Shown here piece by piece: positions 1 to 7,689 of a DNA stretch of 64,000 nt. Numbering within the stretch: position 1 is the first letter of the stretch; every line of letters begins with the position of its first letter. The stretch is taken from assembly GCA_017745295.1 (NCBI GenBank), contig JAGHZR010000014.1:47666-111665 (forward strand), written 5' to 3'. The notes under the pieces are model-generated. The model did no database searches and was not told the origin of the DNA. It saw only the letters and a list, made by a program, of their open reading frames with translations. Source of the DNA: Novosphingobium sp. (lineage in GTDB: Bacteria > Pseudomonadota > Alphaproteobacteria > Sphingomonadales > Sphingomonadaceae). A program made the translations under genes and the position numbers.

Positions 1-2453
1 GTGATGCCCGGAACATTCACTACACCGTTATTGCCGTAGTACTGCTCGTAGATATTATCGTCGATCATCGGCGACGTGATCAGGTTGGTGATCTTCGTGC
101 GCCAGTAGTCGAGCGTGAAGGTGACGTTGCGGACCGGCTGGACGACCATGCCGAAGGTGTAGGAGGTCGAACGCTCCGCCTTCAGATCGGGGTTGCCGCC
201 AGAGGTCACGCCCGGCGAGTAGGTACCGGCGTAATAGGCCGGGTTGCTGCCGTGGGCCGCGCAGAAGGCCTGGTAGATCGCCTGAGTGCAGTTGATCTGG
301 GCGCTGTTGTAGCCGGTCGAAGGCGCCTGGAACGATTCGTTCAGGTTCGGCGCACGGAACCCGCGCGAGAAGGTGCCGCGCAGCTTGACCTGCTCGATCG
401 GACGGAATTCGGCCTCGAACTTGGGCGAGAACGCCTTCTGGCCAGTCGAGTAGTGGTCGTAGGAACCATCCGCCTTGACGCGCAGCGAGTCGATGATCGG
501 CACCGAGATTTCATACGAGGTCGACCAGACGTCGCGGTGGCCCACCACGCTCACGGCGTTGATGCCGTAGTAGCGCGCGTAGGGGTTCGCATCGTTGGGC
601 GCGTTGGCACTCGGGTTGTTGATCGACTCGTAGCGATACTGACCGGCGACGGCCACGTTCACCATGCCGCCCGGCAGTTCGAACACGTCCTTGCTGAGGG
701 TGCCGATGACCTGCGCCAGCTTCGAGGTGGCGCGGCGTTCCTGATCGCGGAACACCTGCTGGTTGGCTTCGGCCGAGTTCTGCGAGGGATCGACGAAGTT
801 GTAGGTGCCCTGCGCGATGGCGTCGGCCAGACCCTGAAGGTAGATGTAGCCGGTGTTCTTGACGTCCAGCGTGACCTTCGAGGCGGTAGCGCCGACCGAG
901 TAGTCCCAACCCTCGCCAAAGCTGCCGTGGATTCCGGCTGCAACGCGGTAGGTCTTGGCATCGGTGAAGGTGCGGCGCGGCTGGTTGGGCATGCCGCTCA
1001 GGCGCGCAAGCTGGCCCTGCGAGGCGAAGGGGTTGTTCGGGTTGAGCGTGCCGTTAGAGGCATTGCAGCCCGTCGCCAGCAGGTTGCCGTTGGCATCGAC
1101 GCTGGAGGTGCCGTTGGCGCAGACATAGACCGGCAGGAAGACGTTGGTGGCGGTGATCTGCTCGCCGCCCGCCGCCGTCTGACCCGCCCACGAGGAGTTC
1201 ACGGTCTCGTTCGCGGTCTTCACATTATAGTAGTTGAGCGCGAGGAACGCTTCGGCATTGTCTCCAACCTTCACCGTACCACGCAGCGCCGCGCCCTTGC
1301 GGGTCGTTTCCGCGGTGTACATGCGGTAGTCGTTGACCAAGTCCTGCTGGCAGACCACCGAGGGGGCGGTGTTGACATTGGTGCCGTTGGTGTACTGGGT
1401 CTGGCCCGTAGCCTGCTGTTCAGGCGACAGCGTCGCGGCATTCAGCCCGCCGCAACCGGCAGCGGCATTGAGCAGCTGGTACGAACCCAGGAAGAGCGGG
1501 GCCTGGCCCGGCGTGGTGCTGCCTGCGGCCGGAACGGTGCTGGCATAGACCGGCACGTAGTTGCCGTTGGCGTCGATCGTGGTCGTGGTCGCCTGGCCGA
1601 AGTTGACGGTAGTCGACTGGAAACCGTTGTAGCTGCCGTCGGCCTGGATGCCGTTGCGGATGCCGTTGGTCAGGCAGCCCTGTGCGGCGGTGCCGCAGAT
1701 CGAGCTCTGGTCGGCCGTGCTCCACGGGCCCTTGCGGTCGCGCAAATAGAGCGAGTCGTTGTGCTGGTATTCGGCGCTGGCGTAGATGTTGAAGCCCTGG
1801 TCGTTCAGGTCGCCGTAGCCGTAGCTGGCGTTCAGGCGCTGCTCACCGCCGTCGCCGCGCTGCGAGATGCCCATCGAACCGTCGAGGTGCAGGCCCTGGA
1901 CTTCGCGCTTGGTGATGACGTTGACCACACCGGCGATCGCATCCGAACCATACGTGGCCGAAGCGCCGTCCAGCAGGGTGTCGATGCTCTGGACGGTCGA
2001 GCTGGGGATGCTGTTGATGTCGACGATGTTGCGCTGGGTATCGTCCGCCAGCGGGTAATAGGCGGTGCGCATGCCGTCGAACAGCGTGAGCGTGTAGGCA
2101 TTGTTGAAACCGCGCAGCGAGGGCGCGGTGGCGCCGGTCGTGAAGCCCTGCGCCGACCAGCTCGCCGGGATCGTGCCGGCATTGTTGGCGGTCAGCGACT
2201 GGAGCGCATCGGAAACGGTGGTGATGCCGCGCTTCGTCAGATCGTCGGCGGTGATGGAGACCACGGGCGACGCGGTGGCAGCGGCGGGATTGCGGGTGAT
2301 CGAGCCGGTGACGACGATCGCGTTGTCGTCGGAAACGTCGGCGGTTTCAGACTGCGAAGCGGCATCCTGCGCCTGGGCGCTACCGCAAAGCAGGACAAAT
2401 GCTGTGAGGCTCGTGGCGCTGCACAGCACGGCCTTCTGGAAGGGGGTCTTCAA
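1..2453 (-). CDS. TonB-dependent outer-membrane receptor (5' part; C-terminus beyond window)
   Basis: The minus strand reads continuously from a TTG at 2453 to the window edge, about 817 codons, so the barrel end is missing. The N-terminus is a signal peptide (hydrophobic stretch ending in AQAQ), followed by a plug domain with a V(V)VTGS box, 'SDALQ', 'LRGF', 'TLFDGMR' and 'SATYGSDAIAGVVNVITK', all typical of TonB-dependent transporters. The family imports siderophores, cobalamin or glycans across the outer membrane using TonB energy; the substrate cannot be told here. Long overlapping ORFs on the plus strand are shadows caused by high GC. The start is uncertain: a GTG about 20 nt further in is also possible. 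Confidence 0.9.
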   Translation of the reverse strand, partial: MKTPFQKAVLCSATSLTAFVLLCGSAQAQDAASQSETADVSDDNAIVVTGSITRNPAAATASPVVSITADDLTKRGITTVSDALQSLTANNAGTIPASWSAQGFTTGATAPSLRGFNNAYTLTLFDGMRTAYYPLADDTQRNIVDINSIPSSTVQSIDTLLDGASATYGSDAIAGVVNVITKREVQGLHLDGSMGISQRGDGGEQRLNASYGYGDLNDQGFNIYASAEYQHNDSLYLRDRKGPWSTADQSSICGTAAQGCLTNGIRNGIQADGSYNGFQSTTVNFGQATTTTIDANGNYVPVYASTVPAAGSTTPGQAPLFLGSYQLLNAAAGCGGLNAATLSPEQQATGQTQYTNGTNVNTAPSVVCQQDLVNDYRMYTAETTRKGAALRGTVKVGDNAEAFLALNYYNVKTANETVNSSWAGQTAAGGEQITATNVFLPVYVCANGTSSVDANGNLLATGCNASNGTLNPNNPFASQGQLARLSGMPNQPRRTFTDAKTYRVAAGIHGSFGEGWDYSVGATASKVTLDVKNTGYIYLQGLADAIAQGTYNFVDPSQNSAEANQQVFRDQERRATSKLAQVIGTLSKDVFELPGGMVNVAVAGQYRYESINNPSANAPNDANPYARYYGINAVSVVGHRDVWSTSYEISVPIIDSLRVKADGSYDHYSTGQKAFSPKFEAEFRPIEQVKLRGTFSRGFRAPNLNESFQAPSTGYNSAQINCTQAIYQAFCAAHGSNPAYYAGTYSPGVTSGGNPDLKAERSTSYTFGMVVQPVRNVTFTLDYWRTKITNLITSPMIDDNIYEQYYGNNGVVNVPGI

Positions 2454-3049
2454 ATCTACGTTCCTTGTCCATTACTCGGGCGGGACATGCAACCAGACCC
2501 GCCAAAAGTGCGGCTGGCGCCGCCATTGGAGCGTTTCGATCACGCTCGACCGCAGCCCATCGCGCGCAGGACGTTAGGGTTCAAACGACTTTTGCAATGG
2601 TATTGCATAACATTGCCAATATGTAGCCATTGTGCAACAGGTAGCCAATTGGACAGATTTTGGTTCTATTAACTGCGGGTGAATTCGCTGCGATCAGGCC
2701 CGTGGAAATGAAAATTCCGGGCAGGCAATTTTGCTTCCTGCCTGAAGCTGGCGTTTTGTTCTGCGGCGAAGATATGGCCCTGTCGATCCAGGAACCGTCC
2801 GGAAATTACAGCACCGACATCACGAACGGCCGGGCGGTCAAACCCGAGCATGAAGCGAAGGCGCTCGGCGAAACACCTTGTTGCCCTGCCGAACGATTGG
2901 AAGACCAAAGTCTTGGAGCCATCAAGAAACAACCGCCTGCGACCACAAGGCCTGCAAGACAGACGTTCGAACTGAGATGTGAAGAGATAGGACCGCGATA
3001 ATCTTCATCATTCCCAGCTACTGTTCTGGGATTTCAGTGAAGAAACTCT
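2454..3049. other. Gene-poor stretch upstream of the TonB receptor
   Basis: No ORF here has convincing coding character; an 87-codon minus ORF (2669-2932) and a 113-codon plus ORF (2660-3001) resemble nothing I know. Positions 2590-2655 are AT-richer and hold repeated ATTGC/GCAAT words and a direct repeat GTAGCCAWT (2623 and 2641, 18 nt period). This is a plausible receptor promoter/operator region, but I cannot assign a regulator. Confidence 0.4.
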
Positions 3050-3139
<90 letters not shown>

Positions 3140-3270
3140 GCTAGAGATGCGATAGCGATGGAAGGTCTCCATCGGGTCGGGAAGCGCGCCACTAGCGTGA
3201 CCTTTCAGGCTTGCCAAGCCCCTCTTTTCAAAAATGGGGATTATCCACAAGCATTCCTTGTGAGCGAACC

Positions 3271-3292
3271 GCAGGAAACCTATATTTCCTGC
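3271..3292 (+). promoter_or_regulatory. Perfect 8-bp hairpin abutting the hspQ start codon
   Basis: GCAGGAAA (3271-3278) and TTTCCTGC (3285-3292) form a perfect stem with loop CCTATA, ending exactly at the ATG at 3293. The only Shine-Dalgarno-like run (AGGA, 3273-3276) lies inside the stem. This could block ribosome access until melted. The AGGA-to-ATG distance of about 16 nt is long, so the ribosome-site reading is tentative. Confidence 0.5.
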
Positions 3293-3673
3293 ATGAACAA
3301 GGCCTCATTTTTTTCTCCGACGGCCGGCCGCATCATCGATGCACCGCGTGAAACACGGGCGCGATTCGGGATCGGCGATGTCGTTCGCCACAGGAATCAC
3401 GACTTTCGCGGCGTCATCTTCGATATCGATCCGGTCTTCGCGAACAGCGAGGAATGGTACGAATCCATCCCTCTCAACGTGCGCCCGCGGCGCGACCAGC
3501 CTTATTACCACCTCCTCGCCGAGAACGAGGAATCCAGTTATGTCGCGTATGTCAGCCAGCAGAACCTGATGTCCGACGCAGACGGCGGGCCGGTCGACCA
3601 CCCCTCGCTCTCGCAGATCTTCGAGGATTTCGACAATGGGCGCTATCACTTGCGGCGCGGATTGACGCACTGA
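3293..3673 (+). CDS. hspQ: Heat shock protein HspQ (hemimethylated-DNA-binding YccV family)
   Basis: The 126-aa product has the HspQ/YccV core: FGIGDVVRHR near residue 25, the FDIDP region, W-Y-E around residue 50, and the PYYHLL and YVSQQNL segments. In enterobacteria HspQ is a heat-induced small protein that modulates Lon specificity and affects DnaA stability. The start at 3293 is preferred over the upstream in-frame ATG at 3107 because the latter would overlap the tRNA gene. A terminator follows at 3690. Confidence 0.93.
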   Translation: MNKASFFSPTAGRIIDAPRETRARFGIGDVVRHRNHDFRGVIFDIDPVFANSEEWYESIPLNVRPRRDQPYYHLLAENEESSYVAYVSQQNLMSDADGGPVDHPSLSQIFEDFDNGRYHLRRGLTH

Positions 3674-3687
3674 TCCTTCGGCGCACG

Positions 3688-3721
3688 AAAAACCCCGACC
3701 GGATGTCCGGCCGGGGTTTCG
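3688..3721. terminator. Bidirectional terminator hspQ / ABC permease
   Basis: AAACCCCG and CGGGGTTT, with an inner CCGG-ATGT-CCGG, form a GC-rich hairpin flanked by A and T runs (3690-3719). It lies between the convergent hspQ and ABC permease genes. Confidence 0.8.
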
Positions 3722-3745
3722 AAAGCACCTGATTCGAGCGGGCGG

Positions 3746-4651
3746 TCAGCCCTTGATCTTCCAGCCCGAGCGCAGGACCATGTAGACGATCCCGGCCAGC
3801 ACGGCGTCGAGCAGGCCCATGCCGAGCGCGCTGTGCAGCACCGCCATGTTGGTATCGCCAATGTCGCTGACGCCGAGGAAGCCGAAGCGGAAACCCGAGA
3901 TCACATAGAAGAACGGGTTCATACGGCTGATCACCTGGAACGCCGGCGCCAGGTTGTCGATCACGTAGAACGTGCCCGACAGCAGCGAGAGCGGCGCGAT
4001 CACGAAATTGGTGACGGCAGCGTTGTGATCGAACTTCTCCGCCCAGATCGACGAGAGCAGACCGAGCAGCGAGAGGAAGACCGCACCGGCCAGGCCGAAC
4101 CACACGACGGCCCAGGGGTGCGCCATCGAAAGATCGACGCCCGGCCAGAGCAGCATGGCGCCCGTCAACGCCAGGCCGACGAGCACGGCACGGGTCACCG
4201 AGGCGCCGATCATCGCCAGCATGAGTTCGCCCTCGCTCAGCGGCGGCATCAGGTAGTCGATGATCGTGCCCTGGATCTTGCCGGCCAGGAACGCGAAGGC
4301 GGCATTGGCGAAAGCGTTCTGCATCATCCCCATGACGATCAGGCCGGGCGCCACGAAGGTCGCGAAGTTGACGCCGAGCACTTCGCGGCCGCCCCGGCCC
4401 ATCGCCACGGTGAAGATCACCAGGAATAGCAGGGTCGTGATCGCCGGTGCCCAGATCGTCTGGGTCTGGACCTTGAAGAAGCGCCTGACCTCCTTCATAT
4501 AAAGGGTCTTGAGCCCCTCCCAGTTCACCTGATGGATCAGGGGTTCTCCCTTCGCCGGGAACTGGCGGGCCGACACTGTCCGGGATGCGCTGCTTTCGGG
4601 CACGATCCCTCCGGAGGTCGGCAGGTCGGTCGAATTCGTTTGATCGGGCAT
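3746..4651 (-). CDS. ABC-2 type transporter permease
   Basis: The 301-aa product has about 40 mostly polar N-terminal residues and then six predicted hydrophobic segments. The pattern is that of ABC-2 membrane subunits (YadH-like): an 'RRFFKVQTQTIWAP' interface helix, 'MGMMQNAFANAAFA' and 'LLSGTFYVIDNL...MNPFFYVISGFR' near the end. Such proteins pair with a separate ATPase to export lipids, polysaccharides or drugs; no ATPase gene lies in this window. I start at MPDQ (4651) because the upstream in-frame part is compositionally unlike a protein N-terminus. Confidence 0.85.
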   Translation of the reverse strand: MPDQTNSTDLPTSGGIVPESSASRTVSARQFPAKGEPLIHQVNWEGLKTLYMKEVRRFFKVQTQTIWAPAITTLLFLVIFTVAMGRGGREVLGVNFATFVAPGLIVMGMMQNAFANAAFAFLAGKIQGTIIDYLMPPLSEGELMLAMIGASVTRAVLVGLALTGAMLLWPGVDLSMAHPWAVVWFGLAGAVFLSLLGLLSSIWAEKFDHNAAVTNFVIAPLSLLSGTFYVIDNLAPAFQVISRMNPFFYVISGFRFGFLGVSDIGDTNMAVLHSALGMGLLDAVLAGIVYMVLRSGWKIKG

Positions 4652-4746
4652 GGACCGGCGAGTATCGGCTGCGGCTTTCCAAGGCAAGCCGCGCCACGGA
4701 ATTTTGGGGCGATTCTCACTTCGCCCGATGAAGAGATGGAACACGA

Positions 4747-5442
4747 ATGAGCTGGACGGACGAGCGGATCGAGAAGCTGACCAAGATGTGGGAGGGCGGA
4801 GCCACCGCCAGCCAGATCGCGGACGAACTCGGCGGCGTGAGCCGCAATGCAGTGATCGGCAAGGCCCACCGCCTCGGCCTCAAGGCACGCCCCTCGCCGG
4901 TCAAGGCCAATGAAAAGCCCGCGCGCCCGGCGCCCGCGCCCAAGAAGCCGAAGCCGGTCGAGGCCGCACCCGCTGCGCCCGAACCCAAGGTCGAGGCCCC
5001 GGTCGTGCGCGCCGCGCCGCCGCCTGCGGCACCTGCGCCGCGTGCGCCGCAACCCGCTGCGGCGCCGGTCGCAGCCGACGACGCCGCGCCGGTCGCGCCC
5101 AAGGGACCGCGCGTGGTCTCGGTCGGCCCCGGCGGCTTCCTGCGCCAGGGTCCCGGCGACCAGCAGCAGCCGATCCCGCCTGCACCGCCGCGCCGCCTCA
5201 TCCCGGCCAAGCCGAGCCCCGAGATCGCGGACAAGACCAGCCTGCTGGACCTTAACGACCGCGTCTGCCGCTGGCCGATGGGCCACCCCGGCGAGCCGGA
5301 CTTCCACTTCTGCGGCGGCAAGGTGAACCCCGGCTTCCCGTATTGCGTCGAGCATTGCGGCCGCGCCTACCAGGCCCAGCTTCCGCGCGGCGCCCGCCGT
5401 CCTCCTCCGCCGCTGCCGTTCGGCGGTCCGCGGGTTCGCTGA
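4747..5442 (+). CDS. gcrA: GcrA cell-cycle regulator
   Basis: 231 aa. The N-terminal 47 residues (SWTDERIEKL-TKMWEGGATASQIA, then GVSRNAVIGKAHRLGL) are the GcrA helix-turn-helix. They are followed by a long Ala/Pro/Lys linker and a C-terminal domain containing CRWPMGHPGEPDFHFCGG and a second CxxxC-like YCVEHC. In Caulobacter GcrA binds sigma-70-RNA polymerase and activates genes with GAnTC methylation sites. This is a strong taxonomic marker for alphaproteobacteria. The cyclophilin gene starts 4 nt after the stop. Confidence 0.95.
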   Translation: MSWTDERIEKLTKMWEGGATASQIADELGGVSRNAVIGKAHRLGLKARPSPVKANEKPARPAPAPKKPKPVEAAPAAPEPKVEAPVVRAAPPPAAPAPRAPQPAAAPVAADDAAPVAPKGPRVVSVGPGGFLRQGPGDQQQPIPPAPPRRLIPAKPSPEIADKTSLLDLNDRVCRWPMGHPGEPDFHFCGGKVNPGFPYCVEHCGRAYQAQLPRGARRPPPPLPFGGPRVR

Positions 5443-5446
5443 TCCC

Positions 5447-6199
5447 ATGAGAAAGACGCGGCAAGCGGTGTCGGCAATCCGGCTGCCTGCCGCGTCTTTT
5501 CTGTTCATGGCCGGTGCCGTCCTGGCCATGGCAGCTCCTTTACATGCCCAGAACGTTTCGGCGACGGCCGCTTCCGCCGCACCTGCTCCGGCAACCCCCG
5601 TCGAGCATGTATATGTGGCGCTGACCACCCATGCCGGGGTGATCGTGCTGGATCTCGACAAGACCCACGCGCCGCTCACCGTCGCCAATTTCCTCAGGTA
5701 CGTCGACAGCAAGCGCTTCGACGGCGCGAACTTCTACCGCGCCATGCACCTCGACTGGGGCGATGCGCCCAACGGCCTGCTCCAGGGCGGTCTTCAGGGT
5801 GTGAACGTCTTCCCGCCCGTGGCGCACGAGCCGACCAGCGCGACCGGAATCAGCCACAAGGCCGGAACGATCTCGATGGCGCGTTTCGCGCCCGGCAGCG
5901 CCACTGCCGACTTCACCATCATGCTCGGCGACATTCCTTCGCTCGATGCCCAGCCAGATTCGGAAAATCCGGAAAGCCGCGCCGGCTTTGCGGCCTTCGG
6001 CCATGTCGTCTCCGGCATGGACGTGGTGCGCCGGATCTGGGACGAGCCGCGCTCGGCCACCAAGGGCGAAGGCGTGATGAAGGGGCAGATGCTGGAGCCG
6101 CCGGTAAAGATCGTCAGCGCCCGCCGGGTTGCCGCCCCACCGCCGTCGACGCCATCGCCGGAAACACCGGAAACACCCGGCTCTTCCGCCACGCCCTGA
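5447..6199 (+). CDS. Secreted cyclophilin-type peptidyl-prolyl isomerase
   Basis: 250 aa. An Arg/Lys-rich N-terminus and a hydrophobic stretch ending near residue 35 (LHAQ) form a signal peptide, so the enzyme should be periplasmic. The body has cyclophilin signatures: TTHAGVIVLDLDKTHAPLTVANFLRYV, FYRAMH, SMARFAPGSATADFTIML and FGHVVSGMDVV. It catalyses cis-trans isomerisation of prolyl bonds in folding envelope proteins. The C-terminal 30 residues are Pro/Thr-rich and probably disordered. Close coupling to gcrA suggests a shared transcript. Confidence 0.9.
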   Translation: MRKTRQAVSAIRLPAASFLFMAGAVLAMAAPLHAQNVSATAASAAPAPATPVEHVYVALTTHAGVIVLDLDKTHAPLTVANFLRYVDSKRFDGANFYRAMHLDWGDAPNGLLQGGLQGVNVFPPVAHEPTSATGISHKAGTISMARFAPGSATADFTIMLGDIPSLDAQPDSENPESRAGFAAFGHVVSGMDVVRRIWDEPRSATKGEGVMKGQMLEPPVKIVSARRVAAPPPSTPSPETPETPGSSATP

Positions 6200-6560
6200 C
6201 CCGGCGCGACGCGGCAAAGCGCCGTTGGTCGCTTGGGCGGCTCCGCACACCCCCTGTTAACAAGATTTCATCCCCGCCCCGGCCTGCCCTTGCTATAGGC
6301 GGCGCGCCTCCCCGTGACGTTTCTTTCGCGGATAATCCCCTTTTTTCTCAACGCGTCACGATGCCGCAATTGATCCAGATCAATGTCCGGATTGGACTGG
6401 TAAGAAATGGTTTACCCCGTTTCTGATCGATTACGGGAAATCCCTTAGTTGGTCCTGTTGAGGCCCGCAGCCATTGCTCTGCTCAGGGGTTGTGGAATTA
6501 CCTCTCAGGTCCGGGGGCACGGACTGCATCTATTCGGTCTGATGTACTGTTGAGAGTGCG
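6200..6560. other. Intergenic region with an FNR-type site
   Basis: No gene is visible. It contains a perfect TTGAT-N4-ATCAA dyad at 6370 (separate entry), T-rich DNA around 6337-6347 and no clear terminator for the cyclophilin gene. It probably holds the promoter of the small gene at 6561. Confidence 0.5.
6370..6383. promoter_or_regulatory. Perfect FNR/FixK-type box TTGATCCAGATCAA
   Basis: TTGAT-CCAG-ATCAA matches the FNR/FixK consensus TTGAT-N4-ATCAA at all ten specified positions. If used as a class II site, transcription would begin near 6418, leaving a leader of about 140 nt before the gene at 6561. No FNR-family gene is in the window; a FixL/FixJ-type pair is at 39-42 kb. Confidence 0.6.
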
Positions 6561-6908
6561 ATGATAGAAAATTTACCATTCAATTGTGCCGGCGATGCCG
6601 GTCCGACTGTTGTTTCGCACGAAGAGTTCTGGTTCTCGCTGAAATTGAGAGTTGATTCAACTTCTCAGCTTTGGCAGGCGGCTGCGCTTCGCTGCATGAG
6701 CCAATCGGAGATGTCGTATGAAGAAGTCGACGAACTGATCGGCCCGATCGACGACCCGTCGGTCGCGGACTGCTTGATGGTCCTGGCCCTGCCGGACCGC
6801 ATACCGGGCTGCACGCGTCTCGACGTGGCGTTGCAGGCCTCTGAAAGTCCCGGCATGGTCACCGTCATCGACAGGGATCCCTGTCACAGCACGGTAGGCC
6901 AGTCCTGA
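6561..6908 (+). CDS. Small hypothetical protein
   Basis: 115 aa, acidic, with no signal peptide or membrane segment. The middle (WQAAALRCMSQSEMSYEEVDELIGPIDDPSVADCLMVLALPDRIPGC) looks like a compact helical protein with two cysteines. I do not recognise the family. Support comes from consistent GC3-rich codons, a long leader with an FNR-type site upstream and a strong hairpin terminator just after the stop. Confidence 0.6.
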   Translation: MIENLPFNCAGDAGPTVVSHEEFWFSLKLRVDSTSQLWQAAALRCMSQSEMSYEEVDELIGPIDDPSVADCLMVLALPDRIPGCTRLDVALQASESPGMVTVIDRDPCHSTVGQS

Positions 6909-6913
6909 ACGAA

Positions 6914-6945
6914 AAGCGCCCCCGAACCATGGTTCGGGGGCGCTT
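6914..6945. terminator. Bidirectional terminator before flgD
   Basis: GCGCCCCCGAACC and GGTTCGGGGGCGC form a perfect 13-bp stem with a 2-nt loop, flanked by AAAA and TT. It lies between the convergent hypothetical gene (ends 6908) and flgD (ends 7003). Confidence 0.82.
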
Positions 6946-7002
6946 CGTATTCCAGCGATAGTTGCCGGAAGATCCCCTTTCGGCGGACCTTCCGGTCTCC
7001 TC

Positions 7003-7677
7003 TCAACTGTCGATATTCGTGCCCGCCGCGGCAATGGCAACGAGGCCCGAAGCGGACATGCGGATACCGTTCACACCCAGCATGATGTTGGTCCCGTCGG
7101 TCACGACATCGTTGACCACCGCCACCGAGTTGATCGTGGTGTCCAGCTTGTTCCCAGCGCTATCCTTGGCCTCCACCGAGAGCGTATAGGCGCCCTTATC
7201 AGCCTTTGTACCATCGGCCTTGGTGCCGTCCCACTGGTAGGAGCCCTGCGTTTTGGCGTCGAGCGTCACCGTGTTGATGACCTTGCCCGCGGAATCCTTG
7301 ATCGTCGCGGTGATCGCGGCAGGGGTGCCGTCGACATAATAGGTCCAGTGCGCCGGAGCATCGCCCAGACCCGCTACCGGAGAATCGAAGCGCGCCTCGC
7401 GGCCGATGTAGTTCGAGGCCGCCGACATCTGCTGCGAGGCCAGCTGGCCGAGGATATCGCCGAGCTTGCCGGTCTGCTGGATCGACTGTTCGACCTGCGA
7501 ATACTGCACCAGCTGCTGGGTATATTCGGAGGTGTCCATCGGGTCGAGCGGGTCCTGGTGCGTCATCTGCGTCGTCAGCAGCTTGAGGAACAGGTTGTAG
7601 TCGGCCAGCAGGCCGGACGACGGGGCCGCCGCGGCATTTTTCGCCGTGGTGGAAGACGTGTCTGAAATGGTGGTCAT
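7003..7677 (-). CDS. flgD: Flagellar hook capping/scaffold protein FlgD
   Basis: 224 aa. The N-terminal FlgD signature is clear (FLKLLTTQMTHQDPLDPMDTSEYTQQLVQYSQVEQ). It is followed by a FlgD-type Ig/Tudor region with 'GSYQWDGTKADGTKADKGAYTL' and a short Ala/Gly-rich tail. FlgD sits at the growing hook tip and lets FlgE polymerise. It is the last gene of the fliF-fliN-Fis-flhA-fliK-flgD run, 12 nt after fliK. Confidence 0.95.
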   Translation of the reverse strand: MTTISDTSSTTAKNAAAAPSSGLLADYNLFLKLLTTQMTHQDPLDPMDTSEYTQQLVQYSQVEQSIQQTGKLGDILGQLASQQMSAASNYIGREARFDSPVAGLGDAPAHWTYYVDGTPAAITATIKDSAGKVINTVTLDAKTQGSYQWDGTKADGTKADKGAYTLSVEAKDSAGNKLDTTINSVAVVNDVVTDGTNIMLGVNGIRMSASGLVAIAAAGTNIDS

Positions 7678-7689
7678 TGCTCTAGTGCC

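Noticed and set aside
252..2672. 806-codon plus-strand ORF over the TonB receptor
   Set aside because: It is the antisense shadow of the receptor in high-GC DNA; its protein is Arg/Val/Asp-rich and repetitive, while the minus strand has clear plug and barrel motifs.
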